The notes: generated by a model from the sequence alone, not told the origin. Shown: positions 1 through 14,209, counted from the stretch's first letter. The stretch is DNA of 64,000 nucleotides from Cotesia glomerata (GCF_020080835.1 NC_058167.1:7422459-7486458), one strand, 5' to 3'. Made by a program: numbers and translations.

Positions 1-1300
1 TGAGGAGGTTGTGGTTTAGGTTTTGATGGATAAGAGCCACCACCCGAAGATCCAGGATACTGCGGTTGTTGAGGTTGATTAGATCCACCGGATGGGTGAG
101 TTGATCCAGAATGAGGAGGCTGCGGTTTAGGTTGCGATGGATAAGAGCCACCTCCTGCAGATCCAGGATATCCTGGACTAGTAGGGTAACCATTTCCTGG
201 GCCAGATCCAGGATGCTGTGGTTGTTGAGGTTGATTAGATCCAGAATGGGGAGGCTGCGGTTTAGGTTGTGATGGATAAGAGCCACCTCCTGCAGATCCA
301 GGATATTCTGGACTAGTAGGGTAACCATTTCCTGAGCCAGATCCAGGATACTGAGGTTGTTGAGGTTGATTGGATCCGCCGGATGGAAGAGTTGATCCAG
401 AATGAGGAGGCTGTGGTTTAGGTTGTGATGGATAAGAGCCACCTCCTGCAGATCCAGGATATCCTGGACTAGTAGGGTAACCACTTCCTGGGCTAGATCC
501 AGGATACTGCGGTTGTTGAGGTTGATTAGATCCGCCGGATGGATGAGTTGATCCAGAATGAGGAGGTTGCGGTTTAGGTTTTGATGGATAAGAGCCACCT
601 CCCGAAGATCCAGGATACTGCGGTTGTTGAGGTTGATTGGATCCACCGGATGGATGGGTTGATCCAGAATGAGGAGGCTGCGGTTTAGGTTGTGATGGAT
701 AAGAGCCACCTTCTGAAGATCCAGGATATCCTGGACTAGTAGGGTAACCACTTCCTGGGCCAGATCCAGGATACTGCGGTTGTTGAGGTTGATTAGATCC
801 GCCGGATGGATGAGTTGATCCAGTTTGAGGAGGCTGCGGCTTAGGTTGTGATGGATAAGAGCCACCTCCTGCAGTTCCAGGATATCCTGGACTAGTAGGG
901 TAACCATTTCCTGGGCCAGATACAGGATACTGAGGTTCTTGAGGTTGATTGGATCCGCCGGATGGATGAGGTGATCCAGTTTGAGGAGGTTGCGGTTCAG
1001 GTTTTGATGGATAAGAGCCACCTCCCGAAGATCCAGGATACTGCGGTTGTTGAGGTTGATTGGATCCGCTGGATGGATGAGTTGATCCAGAATGAGGAGG
1101 TTGCGGTTTAGGTTGTAATGGATAAGAGCCACCTCCCGAAGATCCAGGATACTGTGGTTGTTGAGGTTGATTAGATCCACCGGATGGATGAGCTGATCCA
1201 GAATGAGGAGGCTGTGGTTTAGGTTGTGATGGATAAGAGCCGACTCCTGCTGATCCAGGATATCCTGGACTAGTAGGGTAACCACTTCCTGGACCCAATG
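1..1300 (-). repeat. Coding tandem repeat of about 52-aa and 37-aa units
   Basis: At least ten units can be read on the minus strand. Long units (about 156 bp) contain GGSNQPQQPQYPGSG, GYPTSPGYPGSAG and SYPSQPKPQPPHSGSTHPS. Six are recognisable by the GYPTSPGYP segment, near 178, 318, 468, 738, 893 and 1269. Four short units (about 111 bp) lack that segment; they lie near 45, 600, 1025 and 1130. Long and short units alternate irregularly. All length differences keep the frame, which suggests selection on the protein or recent unequal exchange. Confidence 0.85.
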
Positions 1301-4300
1301 GATAAGAAGACGAAGACCCACCATGAGATGGGAATGAGCCGGGTTGATGGTGATCAGGCTTTTGTTGTGGAGGACGTGGTTTTGGTGTTGATGGCTGTGA
1401 TTCACTTCCTGGAATTCCTGAAGACCCTGGATATCCTTGACTACCCGGGAAACCACTTCCTGTGCCTGAGCCTGAGCCTGATGGGTATTGAGGTTGTTGT
1501 GGATTAGAAGCTCCACCCGTTGGTACTTGTGACGGTCCATCTGGTGTGATTGGCTTTGGCAGCTCCGGTGACGATGGATATTCTGGATACTCTGGTTGTA
1601 ATGTTTGTGACGGTTTTTGTGTTGTCTGTTCTGGGTATCCTGGTTTACCTGGTTTGCTATGTCCATGGGGTGGTTTTCCTTGACTAGGTTTTACGCCTTG
1701 AATTGGTTTATCTTGACCATTTCCAGGCTTATTCGGTTTTCCGGGTCGTCCCGGTTTTGAATGTATCGGCTTTTCAGGTTTCGATGGCCCTGGTTTATTT
1801 TGAGGTGGTCGAGATGATGGTGATTCAGGTCTTCCTGGAATTGGGCTCGAAGATGATGGGCTTTCATTTCCACTTGGTGTTTGTCCAGGATGGCTTGGTT
1901 GTGATGGATAACTTGGTTGAGATGGATAACTTGGTTGGGATGGATAACTTGGTTGAGATGGATAACTTGGTTGAGATGGATAACCTGGTTGGGACGGATA
2001 ACCTGGTTGGGACGGATAACTTGGTTGGGATGGATAACTTGGTTGGGATGGATAACTTGGTTGAGATGGATAACTTGGTTGGGATGGATAGCCTGGTTGA
2101 GATGGGTAGCTAGGCTGAGACGGATATCCTGGCTGTGATGGATAGCCAGGTTGGGAAGGATAACCTGGTTTAGAAGTTCCACTTCCTGGTTTTGAATTAG
2201 AACCACCTCCAGTTTGATCTGGGTATTGTCCATTTGGGTTTTCAGGTCTTGATGGAATTCCATTTCCAGTTTGTCCAGGATATGAAGATCCGGGAATATT
2301 ATTGGACTCTGATGGTACTCCATTATCTGGATTTCCAGGAACTAAAATAAAAATAAAATTATATAAAAGAGAGTGATAAAATGAATGAAATGAAAAGTGA
2401 TTGAAATAATAAGTAACCTGGTCGTGATGGTCGTGTTGGTCTTGGACCAGGATTTTCAAATTGACGACAATCTTTAGGGAACTTTAAGTCTCTCCAAGGC
2501 GTGATGATACCATGATGATTGTGATGATCATCGCCGTCACTGTTGTTGTTATCGTGATCATGGTTGCCGGAATCTGAACCGTGATGTTCATGTTCATGAA
2601 GGAATAATTCAATCTCCTCTCCTGGACGAACTACTCTGTAACCCCAACCATCGCTTACATAAAAGGTCGCTTGAAGTTCCCCAAATGGATCGATATATCC
2701 ATAGCATCCATACGTCACTCCATCCTCTCCATGTATTTCATGGTGAAATTGACCATCTGGTCCAATTTCATACCCATAATTATAAGAGTCTAAAAAATAA
2801 TTAATAATTATTACAATTTGGAAATATTTAAATTTTGTAGATATGAAGAATTTAAAACATACTCGTTTCGAAATCTTGATTCAAGTATTGGGTTTTTGAC
2901 TCATCACTTATACTTAAAATAAGTTCCTTTCCTTCTCTGATATCTGAAGTGATGCTATCTTGCGCAGACGTTAGTTGCAGGACAGCTCCTGTTACCAACT
3001 GAAAACAAAAAGACAACCCGTTTTATTATTAATTAAAGATTGTAAAAATTTATCAAGATACAGGGTAATAAAAGTACAGTAAAGACTTTAAGTGAATTAA
3101 ATAGTTCCTTTCGACACTGATAAATCTGTGGGAGTAGTTTGCGTGCCGAACGTCCGGTATAAAGTAAGCTTTCACATACGGGGATATCACATAAAGACTA
3201 CACACGAGGTAATTAGTTATTATTACTTCACCGAGGTCCAGATCATCTTTACGAAATTAGTGAGTTAATTCGTGTAGCGGATCGCATTGGCCTCGTTAAC
3301 ATCAGCGGTACCCATCCAAACGACGTAATGCATTTTTATTATTTCTTCGTACTGCTTCGTCAAGTTCTTATTCTTCTTTTTTATTCTCTTTCATCTTCAA
3401 TTACCCATCTCAATCATTATTATTTTTATAACGTGCTCATTATCAAATAGTATTGCAACATCGAGAAATCACGAGGGCCAATTTACGTTTTTATCATCAA
3501 AGTATTTTCGGTTATTTTTATTACGTTGCGTGACACTGTTTTATTTTTATTAACGGTATATACCCTCTTAATAATCACAATAATTGTATGTACATAAGTA
3601 AATATATAGGAAATATATTTTAATAATTAGTCAAAAGAATTTATGTAAATTGGAGAGCCAAAAAAAAAAAATAAATAATAAAAACAAGAAGAATAAATAA
3701 AAATAATACGGAAGTTAGGTAGCTGAGTTCAAAGATAGTGAAAGTAATTTCGACATAATTTTGATCTTATAATCTTTTAAATGAATTTAAAAAAATAAAA
3801 AAGAAAGAAAGAACAAAACTCTAAACGGACTTAGGTCAGTTACACCGCAGTAGGATTTGACTAGTCATTTAACGATAAGGACATATATGTGTATGTTTTT
3901 AAAAATTTTTTTTTCATATCATTAAAGATAAAGAATATCTTAATAATTACCCGGTTAATAGTGTTGAGTAACGGAATACATTGAAATTGTTGTCTTGTTT
4001 ATTTTATTCTTTGATGGGAGTAAAAAAATAAAATAATTTTTTTCTCCCCAAGGAATTACTAGAGGAGAAAACACGAAAGAGAAAACCGGATAGTTTGAGG
4101 ATTGATCAAGGTAAATTATCACGTAAAAATGTAAATGGTGCGAACCAAGATGAGACTATGTTATCACGGACTTAAAAATCGCGTACCGCCTGTGCGTGTC
4201 ACATATGTTAAAACTTTCTTTTTATTTTTAGGGTTACGCAATTGACCCTAAGACTTTTGGGAAATTTTAATTCTCTTTCGTCATCATCAATATCATCATT

Positions 4301-7300
4301 ATCTTCGTCATCATCGTCGTGATGTCGTTGTTACAAGTCAAAATATTTATGCAAGAAATAAAAATATAAAATTTATTAAGATGTTCAATGATGATGTTGT
4401 ACGCCGATAGAACAACTTGATTATGATTTTTCTCGGTTTGATCAATGGAGATTACACTATTTTATTTTATTTTAATAGATTAATCTTGGATAAATGTTTA
4501 AAAATTAAAATGTATATTTTTTTTATTTATGATGGAAATGATTCGGGTTTTGATTTAAATGGTGTGGTTCGTGTGAGTTCAGTGAATACTAATGGTGAAA
4601 TATTGTAGGTATTTAAAATTGTTTGTAATTTTAACGGTTATGAATGATGTCACTATCGAAACTCGTTGGATAGAATATAATATAGGAGTAATGTCTTGTG
4701 ATCTACGTCATGTTAGCTCGCCTACGCACCGGAATAGAAAGCGATACTCTTATTATATGGTTTTTTAGGATTGCAAAGACACGGATGATATTTATCTTAA
4801 GTTTAATGTTTCTCGTAGGAGGTCTTCTTCACATTTTATACTTTTATTTTCCTTTTTACTTTTTTACACATTATTTTTTATCTTGACTTAACGATTGATC
4901 GCCGAGTTCGCTGTTGACATTTTGAGAAATGCGTGTAATTGAAATTATTTTTTCATTTACTGAGGAGAAATTTTAATTTAATACGCTCAATTATATAATA
5001 ATATACCTACATTTAAAGTGAATTCGAAAATAAAATATTCTTGAGTGATTAATAATAATTACTCGTTAATCATCTACCGTTAATTTTAATTTATTGCTCG
5101 TATTAAAATATTTTAAATAAAATTAATCATCGACATGATAATTTTTATTGTCAATTAAAAAATATTTATGGCTTGAATATTAGTGAATTATTTTAAAAAA
5201 TTTTTAGTTGATAAAAAATTAAAAAAATAAATGTAAAATAAAGTCATTAAAAAATTTTTTGGTCTAGTAGATGACTAATTTAATTTACATTGAAATGTGA
5301 ATGAGTAAACCAACTGGTTTAATTTTTTTTCTTTTTTTTTTATCATTCAAGGTCAATATCAGGTCAAAGAGTTGTGCAAAGCTCACAATAATATTTAGTT
5401 CTAATTAATGATAATTTTATTTCATCCTTAAGCTCTTAATACGCTTTTAAATTATTTATTATTATTACTTTTAATTACAATATTGATCATTGTGATAGAG
5501 TCTTGAAAACAAAATTATGATAATAAGCGACGAAACAAACTTCCGGTACGTGGGATCCTTATAAATATATTCACGTAAGCTCCGATTTAAATTAAAACAA
5601 AGGCTCTTTTGATAATATCCGAAAGAGAATTATTAAAAATAAATCTAAACAATAAACTGACAACACATAGAAGCACACAGATATTACATCGCAGATGAGA
5701 CTCCAGACTGGTCACAGATCACGGAAAGAATGTGTGTCACAATTATAGAAAACAGGACGAGCGGTAACACAAGTAGTTACAACTCAAGTTAAGTTGAGGA
5801 ATTTGTCGGCTGGAATCACCGCTGAACGCCGAGAACGCCGAAGACGCTGAGAACAGTGATTGATAAGCTATTTTATAAATTTTTTAAATTTCTTTCAAGG
5901 ACTATATGTCGTTGAGTAACATAATAACATTATAATTAAGTTAATAAATTTTTTTTTTTTTATTTTCGACTATCTTTACGTCAAAGTTACGGGATAAAAA
6001 AATTTTTATTACCAATAATTGGTGATTGTAAGTCTCGGAAAAAATTTTTTCTACATGTAATAATGATTTTTAAAAATGAAACTGGATCTTGTAGCAGAAT
6101 TACTATAATTTGTAAAGTAAATTCAATAGCTGAGAATTGGATGAAGCTTCAATCTCGACAGGATTTACAATTAACCTCTTGGACGTTGGGCATTTTAAAT
6201 ATAATATAATAAAATATATATACGATAGCGATAAGACACGCTCGACAGACATTCACCTTGCGCATGGACGTGATGAACATGCGAAGGCCACAATCAATTT
6301 GTGGCTGGTACTTGAACTACGTCTACGTGATCGGTTGTTTGTATTTAAATTTGAATTTAAATATATTATTTACTATATTTATTATTTTGTTTTGCAAGTG
6401 TCCGAGTGTGTTAAATTTTTTTTTCATGTCTACGTCTACGGACATGCATTTTTATGCATATATTATGTATATCACATGTCATACTCACTATAAATATCTT
6501 GTTTGATCATAATCATTATCATTATAAACCATTAATTATTCATTAATAATAGTTGAGTGTGTTTGACACCTGAATATGGTGGCAAATTGTACACCAATAT
6601 ATATATCGCTTAACTTTCAAATTAACATTTGGTTTCCTTCAAAGGCCATTCGCTTTGTCGGCTTTAAATGTTTTTTACAATAAAATTTTTATTGATTAAT
6701 CATTGCATTGGATCAATGAACATATTTATGAATCAATGACCGACACTAATTTGTCAAGTATGAACAAATTGAAAAAGTAGCTCATGTCTCGTATTATTAA
6801 TCGAGGTAACCATATTTATACTTGTTGCGGAGGAATATTCCGGAGAATACATTTTTTTTTTTTTTTCGTTTTTTTTATTACAAACATACACCTTGAAGCT
6901 TGATGCATCATCATTCTCATTATTATCATCAGTATCATCTCTCTTGTAGAGTGAAAGTTGAGTAAAGTCTACTTACATTAACCGGCGGCAGTTACTGTTG
7001 TTATATTGCGCAATACTGAGAAGAACCTGAGCCAATAAATAGTGTCCGGAGGCCGAGATCCAAATAACGCATCTTAAAAAGTTATATTACCGATATGTTC
7101 ACTCGAGGTCCACCACTTATACGAGAATCGTAATTCTACATCATAAATATCCCTTGTGTATTATTTGCAAAAATAAAAAAAACAAATACAAGAATTAAAC
7201 AGTGAGATGCACTCGGTCGAGGATAAATGTGTGACACAGTTTCGATTACACTTGTACAATTTGTACGTGGGAAGAATCAAGATCGATCGAAAGTTTAAGT

Positions 7301-9394
7301 TCAACTTGAAGAATTTATAGAAGATGTACTTTTAGGAATTCAACTCCACTCAAAGTTATTGAATACGATGAAAAAGAAAATAAAAGTTTAACAATGACCA
7401 ACTTTCGACTTTTTTTTTCTCTCTTTCTATGCTATAAGTTTAAGAATAAAAAAAAAATCTCAACAAAGGTATCGTGTATCGCAACAGAGATGGATCATTA
7501 GATTTAGCAATGTTTAAACATTTTTTCGATTGGTAAAATAGCTGCATTGATTGGCAGTTGATTAACTTTACACCATATAATTGGCGAGTACTACGCAAGG
7601 CTTCTTTTCTTATATAAAACTATCCAGATCTGATCACCCATCGCCCTCATTCAATCCTAAAATAAAGAATGAAAGAAAATTTGTCAATGATTACGATTTA
7701 AAACTACGCTGGTTTTAGTTCCGTGAGAATCGCTCTCAAATAAAATTACTTTATTCTACTTTAAATGTTGGTTGTTTAACTTTGTGAAGTAAACTTCTAA
7801 CTTCGCTATCTGACTTGACACGCCAACTTGAACATTAAAATTTTTTTATTATAATTATTACTCTAAATAAATTAATTAATTTATTAAAGTGTCTTTTGAA
7901 CAAGTTCTAATACTCGTCAATTGGAAAAACAATAAAGAAGAATGAAAATAGAACAGGATAAGAAAATGGAAAAGAAAAAGAAAAGGAGCTAATGTAAATA
8001 AGATTACGTTGTGTTGATAATAAACAAATGAAATACAAACAGAGAATAAAAAAGTAAGATTTTAGAAACAAGATAATAATATAATGTATGAAAGAGTTTA
8101 AAAGTCTTTACGAGGTAATTCTCCATGATGAGTAGGATGCCCCTGCGGGGCCGGTAGTTGTCAATCTCTTTCGCCAAACAGATTTTCGATATAATACTCT
8201 ACTCACTACAGTACACAATAATAATAAGAATAAGAATGAATAAGAATACACACCAAGATAAATAAGTAGTGACTTTGCTATTCATATAATACAAATACGA
8301 AATACGGGCTACGAAATTTTCATGCGAGTAATCGGGATCTCACGCAGTGCAAACCAACTGATTAATTCTATCTCATGGTCCTCCTTTTATTTATTTTTTT
8401 TTATCTATCTATTTCTAGTTTTATAAACTCTATTCTAATGCCTGTGTCAGTGTGTGTGAATGTATTAGTAAAAGATTTTCTTTGTCTGACTAGACTAGCT
8501 CTAACGAATCTGAAATTAACTTGGAGGATTATTTTAACGAGCCCTCGTATCACCGTATCGGCATGTACACGCTCTGCTGTTGGTGTATTATATTGCAATG
8601 ATATGCAATCGAGTCATTGTTTATTTTATGTGATGATACTCCTCTTGTATTTAAACTTACTCCGTCACCCGAATAATACTTTTTCAAACCCATTTTATTT
8701 AAGAAAAAAAATAAGAAAAAGAAAAAAAAATAATATGGAGTAATTTTTGGTAAAATTAAAAAAAATTTCGATGATGACTCAAGCAAATATAATGAATGAA
8801 TAAGATGATAAAACTGAATTGAATTCATAAATAAAATATGACTGGCAAGTAGTAACGCTTCATGTATTATGTGAATTACCTTCACTTTGTGCTAACAGAG
8901 ACATTGTAAGTATCCTACTTGTTGGGGTTTTATCTTTTTATCGTATTATGACATAATATAAAAATCTTTACCGAGAGTAAAAGGATATGAAGAATTTCTT
9001 ATACTATTCGTGTGAGGAGTTTCGACGCATAATTTAACTCAACTATTATTACTACATCTAGTTATGATTTTAATTATCATTCTTTTCTCATTTCAATATA
9101 ATTATTATTGTAATAATAAATAAATTAATTAATTCACTAATTTTAGCTAATATTTCTCAATAAAATAGTTAATAAAAAACAAATAACAATAGTTATTATT
9201 ATTACTTTCACTCTTTAAAATATTATAAATCAATAATCACGAAATTCAGATAAAATTTTTAAAAAATCATCACATTGATTTAACAAAATTAATCACAATA
9301 ATAATAAAACATTCAAAAAATAATAATCACTTGTAACAGTGTTTAATAATTGAAAACGTACCAGGGTGAAAGCAGCCCACACTCGTCCATGCAT
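1..9394 (-). CDS. Cuticular protein with R&R-like chitin-binding domain and giant Pro-rich repeat region (3' end outside window)
   Basis: Predicted secreted structural protein of cuticle or another chitinous matrix. CDS exons on the minus strand: 9394-9362, 2998-2863, 2789-2418 and 2341-<1, all with GT/AG borders and matching phases. At least 960 codons are in the window and the frame is still open at base 1. Exon 1 plus exon 2 encode a signal peptide (MHGRVWAAFTL joined to LVTGAVLQLTSAQ). Residues about 58-115 form an R&R/chitin_bind_4-like domain: YNYGYEIGPDG, then VTYGCYGYIDPFGELQ, FYVSD and GYRVV. A His/Asp/Asn-rich linker follows (HEHEHHGSDSGNHDHD). Exon 4 is low complexity: 15 tandem [GS]YPSQP hexapeptides, a Lys/Pro-rich linker, then long and short Gly-Pro-Tyr blocks. 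The start is chosen because this ATG gives the signal peptide; the ATG 4 bases downstream is out of frame. The closest analogues are resilin-like or plaque-type cuticular proteins; the exact family is unknown. Confidence 0.85.
1896..2169 (-). repeat. 18-bp minisatellite encoding 15 [GS]YPSQP hexapeptides
   Basis: Fifteen tandem 18-bp units lie within exon 4 of the cuticular gene. Each encodes Gly/Ser-Tyr-Pro-Ser-Gln-Pro, with mostly synonymous variation and a Gly/Ser switch at position 1. The Tyr in every unit could form dityrosine or quinone crosslinks, as in resilin-like and adhesive proteins; that role is inferred. Open frames on the plus strand and in the other minus frame here are by-products of the repeat. 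Confidence 0.9.
2999..9361. other. Large first intron of the cuticular protein gene
   Basis: This 6.4 kb intron separates the signal-peptide exon from the rest of the gene. It is AT-rich with poly-A/T tracts, and I see no convincing exon on either strand. A TATATAAAAC box with CT-rich sequence after it lies at about 7611-7620 (plus strand) and could be a transcript start, but only a trivial ORF follows. A CCCCTGCGGGG palindrome lies near 8150. Large first introns often hold enhancers; none can be recognised here. Confidence 0.6.
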
Positions 9395-9592
9395 CCTTAG
9401 AAAAAAATGTAGATGAAAAATCTAGATGAGCTTTTTTTTTTTATTTTAATAACAAACTGTCATGTTAGTTGTTAAAACTCGATTGTAATTTTGGATTATT
9501 GGATGTAACTCGATGTAACTCGATGGTTTAGTTAAGTGTGGTAATGATCATAAAACGATTCACAGTGTGGCCGAACAACTCAAGAAGACTGA

Positions 9593-9622
9593 ACTGATGC
9601 CGGTCCGAAGGAGGCTTTTATA
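9593..9622 (-). promoter_or_regulatory. TATA box plus initiator of the cuticular protein gene
   Basis: On the minus strand, TATAAAAG lies at 9622-9615. The arthropod initiator TCAGT lies at 9597-9593, about 27 bases from the start of the TATA box, which is the standard spacing. The predicted 5'UTR runs about 200 bases to the ATG at 9394. The pair supports a strong focused promoter, as is usual for cuticle genes. No experimental evidence is available. Confidence 0.7.
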
Positions 9623-12600
9623 CAGGGTGGGAGTCAACGATGAGTCCAAAGAGACCTACCAACAACAGCAACAGCAACAGCTACAGCTACAGCTACAGCT
9701 ACAGCAAAAGCAAAAGCAACACCAGCAGGAGCACTAGCACCAATAACACCAAAACCAACAGCAACAGCAACAGCAACAAACTTGGTATCCATTGGTTCAT
9801 CTCTTTTCTTATAGTTGTTATTATTTTTGTTGTTGTTGCTGCTGTATGTTACTCACTCTACTCTTTTGCTACCATAAGAGCCATCCCCTCTTCTCCTTTT
9901 TACATTACTCGGTCCCCAAAGAATCGACAGAGACACAACAATCAGCACACTGAACCTCTTCGCTCCCGTATACTCATATCGTTATATGACTTGCACACTT
10001 TGGTTAAATATATATAACAGCCAGCTTCCACTGACAACATATGTGGGAAAAAAAAATTATATACAAGAATAAATTCTCTTTACTTTACTTTAGTTTGGTT
10101 AAATTACAAGCTCCAAGTTGATTTTGCCGTGGTTGGTACACGCTTTAAACTTTATTCCTTATTTTTTTTTATCATCAAGTATCAAGTCAATGGTTTATTT
10201 TTGGGAATCGAAAAATTTTAGCAAGCCCTTAATGGTCATGACGTCAGGAATGCTGTGGCTGGGAGGCATCACTCAGCAGGTGATGATATCGGATATACAT
10301 ATAATATACACTTAAAACCCGTTGAAAATTAAACCCTTTTCCACAAGAGCAACAATAATAATAAGATTAACGGAGAATTTATTTGGACACACGAGGATAA
10401 AACTCATGATTAATTCATGCCGTGATAATAAGAGAGAAATTTAATGTTGAATTGTCGAATTACCGGCGATGTCATGAGTATATCATGATATTTGTGAATG
10501 TTGATTATTCTATTATCAAATAGTGGGCTATTTATTGTTGCTTTTAGCAAAAAGCTCTTGGAAGTTTTATAATATAGTATAATATAGAGCCACCAGTTTC
10601 AAGCTCCCAATAAATAAAAATAAAAAATATCATTTATATTATATTTAACAGGGCGTTTTATTATATTTTTATGATAAGTTTTTGATGTATGGGAGTTAGG
10701 AGAGTTTTAAAATGTTAAAGAGTATTGTAACAAACGTATTGCTAAGATTGGTGAACATTATATGAGAGATGGATGGTGATTTAGAGGGTAAAAAACTTTT
10801 TAAATTTTTCATTTATATTTTATGAATTTACTTGTTTTTTTTTTTTTTTTTTTTTTTTTTCACTGTGACCGAAAAATTCATCTGGAAAAGATATTTTTAT
10901 TAAGTTTTATAAGCGTGAGGGAAATTAAATTTTACTTGCTGTGAGAATTTTTATTAGATAATTCCATTAGTACTATCGTAATATGATGGAATTTTTTATC
11001 ATTCATACGAGTACCGGCTGTCCATAAAATTGAGTATTTGCGTATTTTAAAAAAACTATATTTTTTGTTTTTTTTTTCCTCAATTTGCATCATCGGCAGT
11101 CACAGGAGTAATGGATTAATGCACCCCTACTCCCCCATATTAGGCTTGGCATTGAGAGTCAACTGAAGAGTAAGGTGGACAAAGTAGAGGTTTGTGGTAA
11201 AAATCTCGGTTGGTTCTTTACTATCCTCGTTACCATTCCAGAGAGGTGAACGAGCTCAAGAGAGATGCTTTCGCATGCTGAACAGGCTCAAATCGACTTG
11301 GAAGTTTTAAGTCTCCGCGTCTGCACATACAGACTACAGTATCTATATAAGCTGTAACCACCAATAAGACGACAATAACGACCAACGTACGAATTAATTT
11401 ATTCCTGTCATTCCATTGAAAGATATGCTAACTATAAATAACATTCATTAAGATATTTTATCATTTTATTCTAATTAAATTTATTTACACACATTTATGC
11501 TTTCAAGAAAATTAAAAAAGAATAAAAAGAAAAAAAAGGAATTCATTTATTTAATTTCGTCGAAAAAATGTCTTTTATTTTAAATTTTTGCAAATGATGT
11601 CAGAGAAGTATACATTGAGTGTATAATCGTGTTTCGATGTTGGTTATTTAAAACCGTTAGAGTGTTTTTCTGATGGGACCCATTGCCTCGGTTTGGATAA
11701 AAAAAGTATACAATAATTGAGATTCATCTTTTATAAGAGCTCGTGACATTGGAAATATTGTAAACGATTGGTTTGTCGATAGATGTAACGCTTCTCATTC
11801 TCATTCTTATTCTCATCTCGGGATGTATGCCCGATCAAGGTTTGCCGTAACCACTTTCTCTCCCGGATCTTTGATTTATCACCCGGCAAACATGCGGACT
11901 AGTGTAACAGCATCACTCAGGATCAGAGTCAGACGCATTCCATTTGTTTTTAAAATTCCTCCTAATAATAAGAATAAGGAAGCGCGATATATATTCAATG
12001 AGTTTAGCTCCTATTTTATTCCTTAAATTCTTTCCTTATTTTAATTTTTTTTATTTCTTCCTTTATCATCGGTGTCACCGTGACACAGCCAATTTTAACC
12101 TCCGTTTGATCTTTTTTTTTTTCAATTTTAAATCCTTTTAAAATTTTTTACCCGAGATTCTGAACCCTCGATGCTGATCTGAATTTTTTTTTTCAACAAC
12201 AATATTATTTTATATTTTATTATGAGAATAGAAAAAACATTTGATTATATTGAGATATCGTTCTGACATCTTAAAAGGAATCCCAAATTATCTGTTGCAT
12301 TGAAATAAAATTATTTTTAAAATACACAATGGTAAAGGTCCGTTTGATTGAAGTTATTTTTGCGTGGCCAAGTTTTTGTTGCCGGTTTATTTCAGAGACC
12401 ATTTTTGTATTTTTATTTCCAACCATTAATGGTGGAAATTTTTATTTAGCTTGTAACTAATTTTTTTTGCTCTTAATAAAAAAAAAAAAACAAAACCAGT
12501 GATTTTTGTACTGTCGATGAAAAAGAATAATTAAAATTAATAAATTATAAATAGTTTTGTGTTTGAATAAAAATTTGCATTTTATAAATATAACAAGTAT

Positions 12601-14209
12601 AGTATTTCATTTTCTTCGATATTTTTATTTGACAAAGTACTTTTGAAAATATGTAAAAATAAGCTTAAATTATTTATATTTGTATTTTTTTAGTTGTTTT
12701 CTGGGACGTTAAACAAATAAAATACTTAGATTCTGAAAAAGACAACTTTATAAAGGATAAAAAAAGAGACAAAGTAGAAATATAAATTTTATCCATATAA
12801 TTCGGAAAGATGTAAGATAATATTAAAACGTTAAAATTCCAACGCTATCCAGACAACATTATAACATCATATACATTTGAGGGGTAATTTTTTTTGACTT
12901 TTTATTTATTTTTTATTTCTATTTTTGTTAAAAAAATAACACGAAATGTGGGTGGTCATGATCGTTTTCACGTACGATCGATTAGTGTCGTCGGAGGTGC
13001 CAGAAAACATTGTGCTACGAATATCCGTGAGTAACGTACAAAAAAATACTTTCACCGTTAGAAGCGTGTGTAGTGTATAGGGATGTGACCTTTGAAGGAT
13101 AACCATTCAACTCTAACGAATTACATCCATCTCTAATAAAAATACTATTAAACTCTTTGAATTTTTTTTTATTTTTTGTCTAATTTTTATTACATCAAGG
13201 TCGTGATTATTTTTATAATTATCACTGACACATTTAAATGTAATAATAATAATAATATGTAATATGAATTTTTCAATTATTCAGAGAAAAAAAATTTGTA
13301 AGATTTGTAAGATAACGATTGTCGCGGTGTGTAACTTAGGATGCGTGACACGTTTGACCCTCGATGCCTATTCGCGAATCTTTAAAAAATTTCAACCAGT
13401 ACAACTGACTGAGAGTAAGAGAGGGCAAGGTAGGGGAATTCTCGAAGAGGAGCACAAATAAGGACACTGACCTGCTGTCGTATATATATCTACTGCCTTA
13501 ACATTTTATTATATCTTTTTTCATTTTTTCTTCTCTTTTTCAACTAACTTGCCATTCACACTCATTATTTTTCGACATTTATTCTTTTATTTGGTCAATT
13601 ATTTTGATTTTTGCACGCATCCATCACCGTTTTCGCGCTCGTCTATGAGTCCTTTATTTTTTCTTTTTCTCATTTTTTTTTTCGCCAAAATAAATACAAC
13701 GTCGAGAATTTGATTTTGGGTAATAAATTTTTTTATTGACGTGTTTTGTGAATTTATGGTGTAACCGTTACCTGAACTTTGTCGAATTTTTAAATCTAAA
13801 ATAAAAAATAAAATAGTTAAACGTTTAAATAAAAATTGCAAATAGTACGAGTTATTTTTAGTTTGAATAGAATAGCCATAAAAAGCCAACATTTACTACG
13901 GTTTAGTTTAACCCGTTCAGTTATTTTTGTAATAAAAAAGTTAAAAAGTTTTAAAACTTTTAAAAAGTTGATGTATTGAGTGTTAATAAAGTTAATTACT
14001 TTTTTATTATACACGCATATTTCGAATTCCACCGTAATAAAAACTCACCAAATAAATAATTAAATATCTCATAAATTCGAGTGATTATAACTTTATTACA
14101 TGATTTATGTAAATAATAATTTTGCGATTATTAATTATAGAACAAAATTTCTTGAATAATTTCAAGTATTACATCAAAATAATTTTTCAACTCGATTAAA
14201 TAATTATTG
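9623..14209. other. Intergenic region, no gene recognised
   Basis: This stretch contains a CAG/AAC-type microsatellite at about 9655-9780 and poly-T runs near 10842-10860 and 12478-12490. A TATATAAG box lies near 11343 on the plus strand with no coding sequence behind it. Open frames here are short, low-complexity and lack splice or promoter support. Confidence 0.5.

Noticed and set aside
1691..2323. Long open frames opposite and out of frame with the cuticular repeat (both strands)
   Set aside because: They arise from the 18-bp coding repeat read in other frames; the in-phase frame with R&R domain and splice sites is the real one.
9640..10017. 125-aa plus-strand frame with Asn/Ser/Tyr repeats and a hydrophobic stretch
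   Set aside because: The first half is an AACAGC/TACAGC microsatellite. It begins next to the cuticle promoter on the opposite strand and has no conserved motif.
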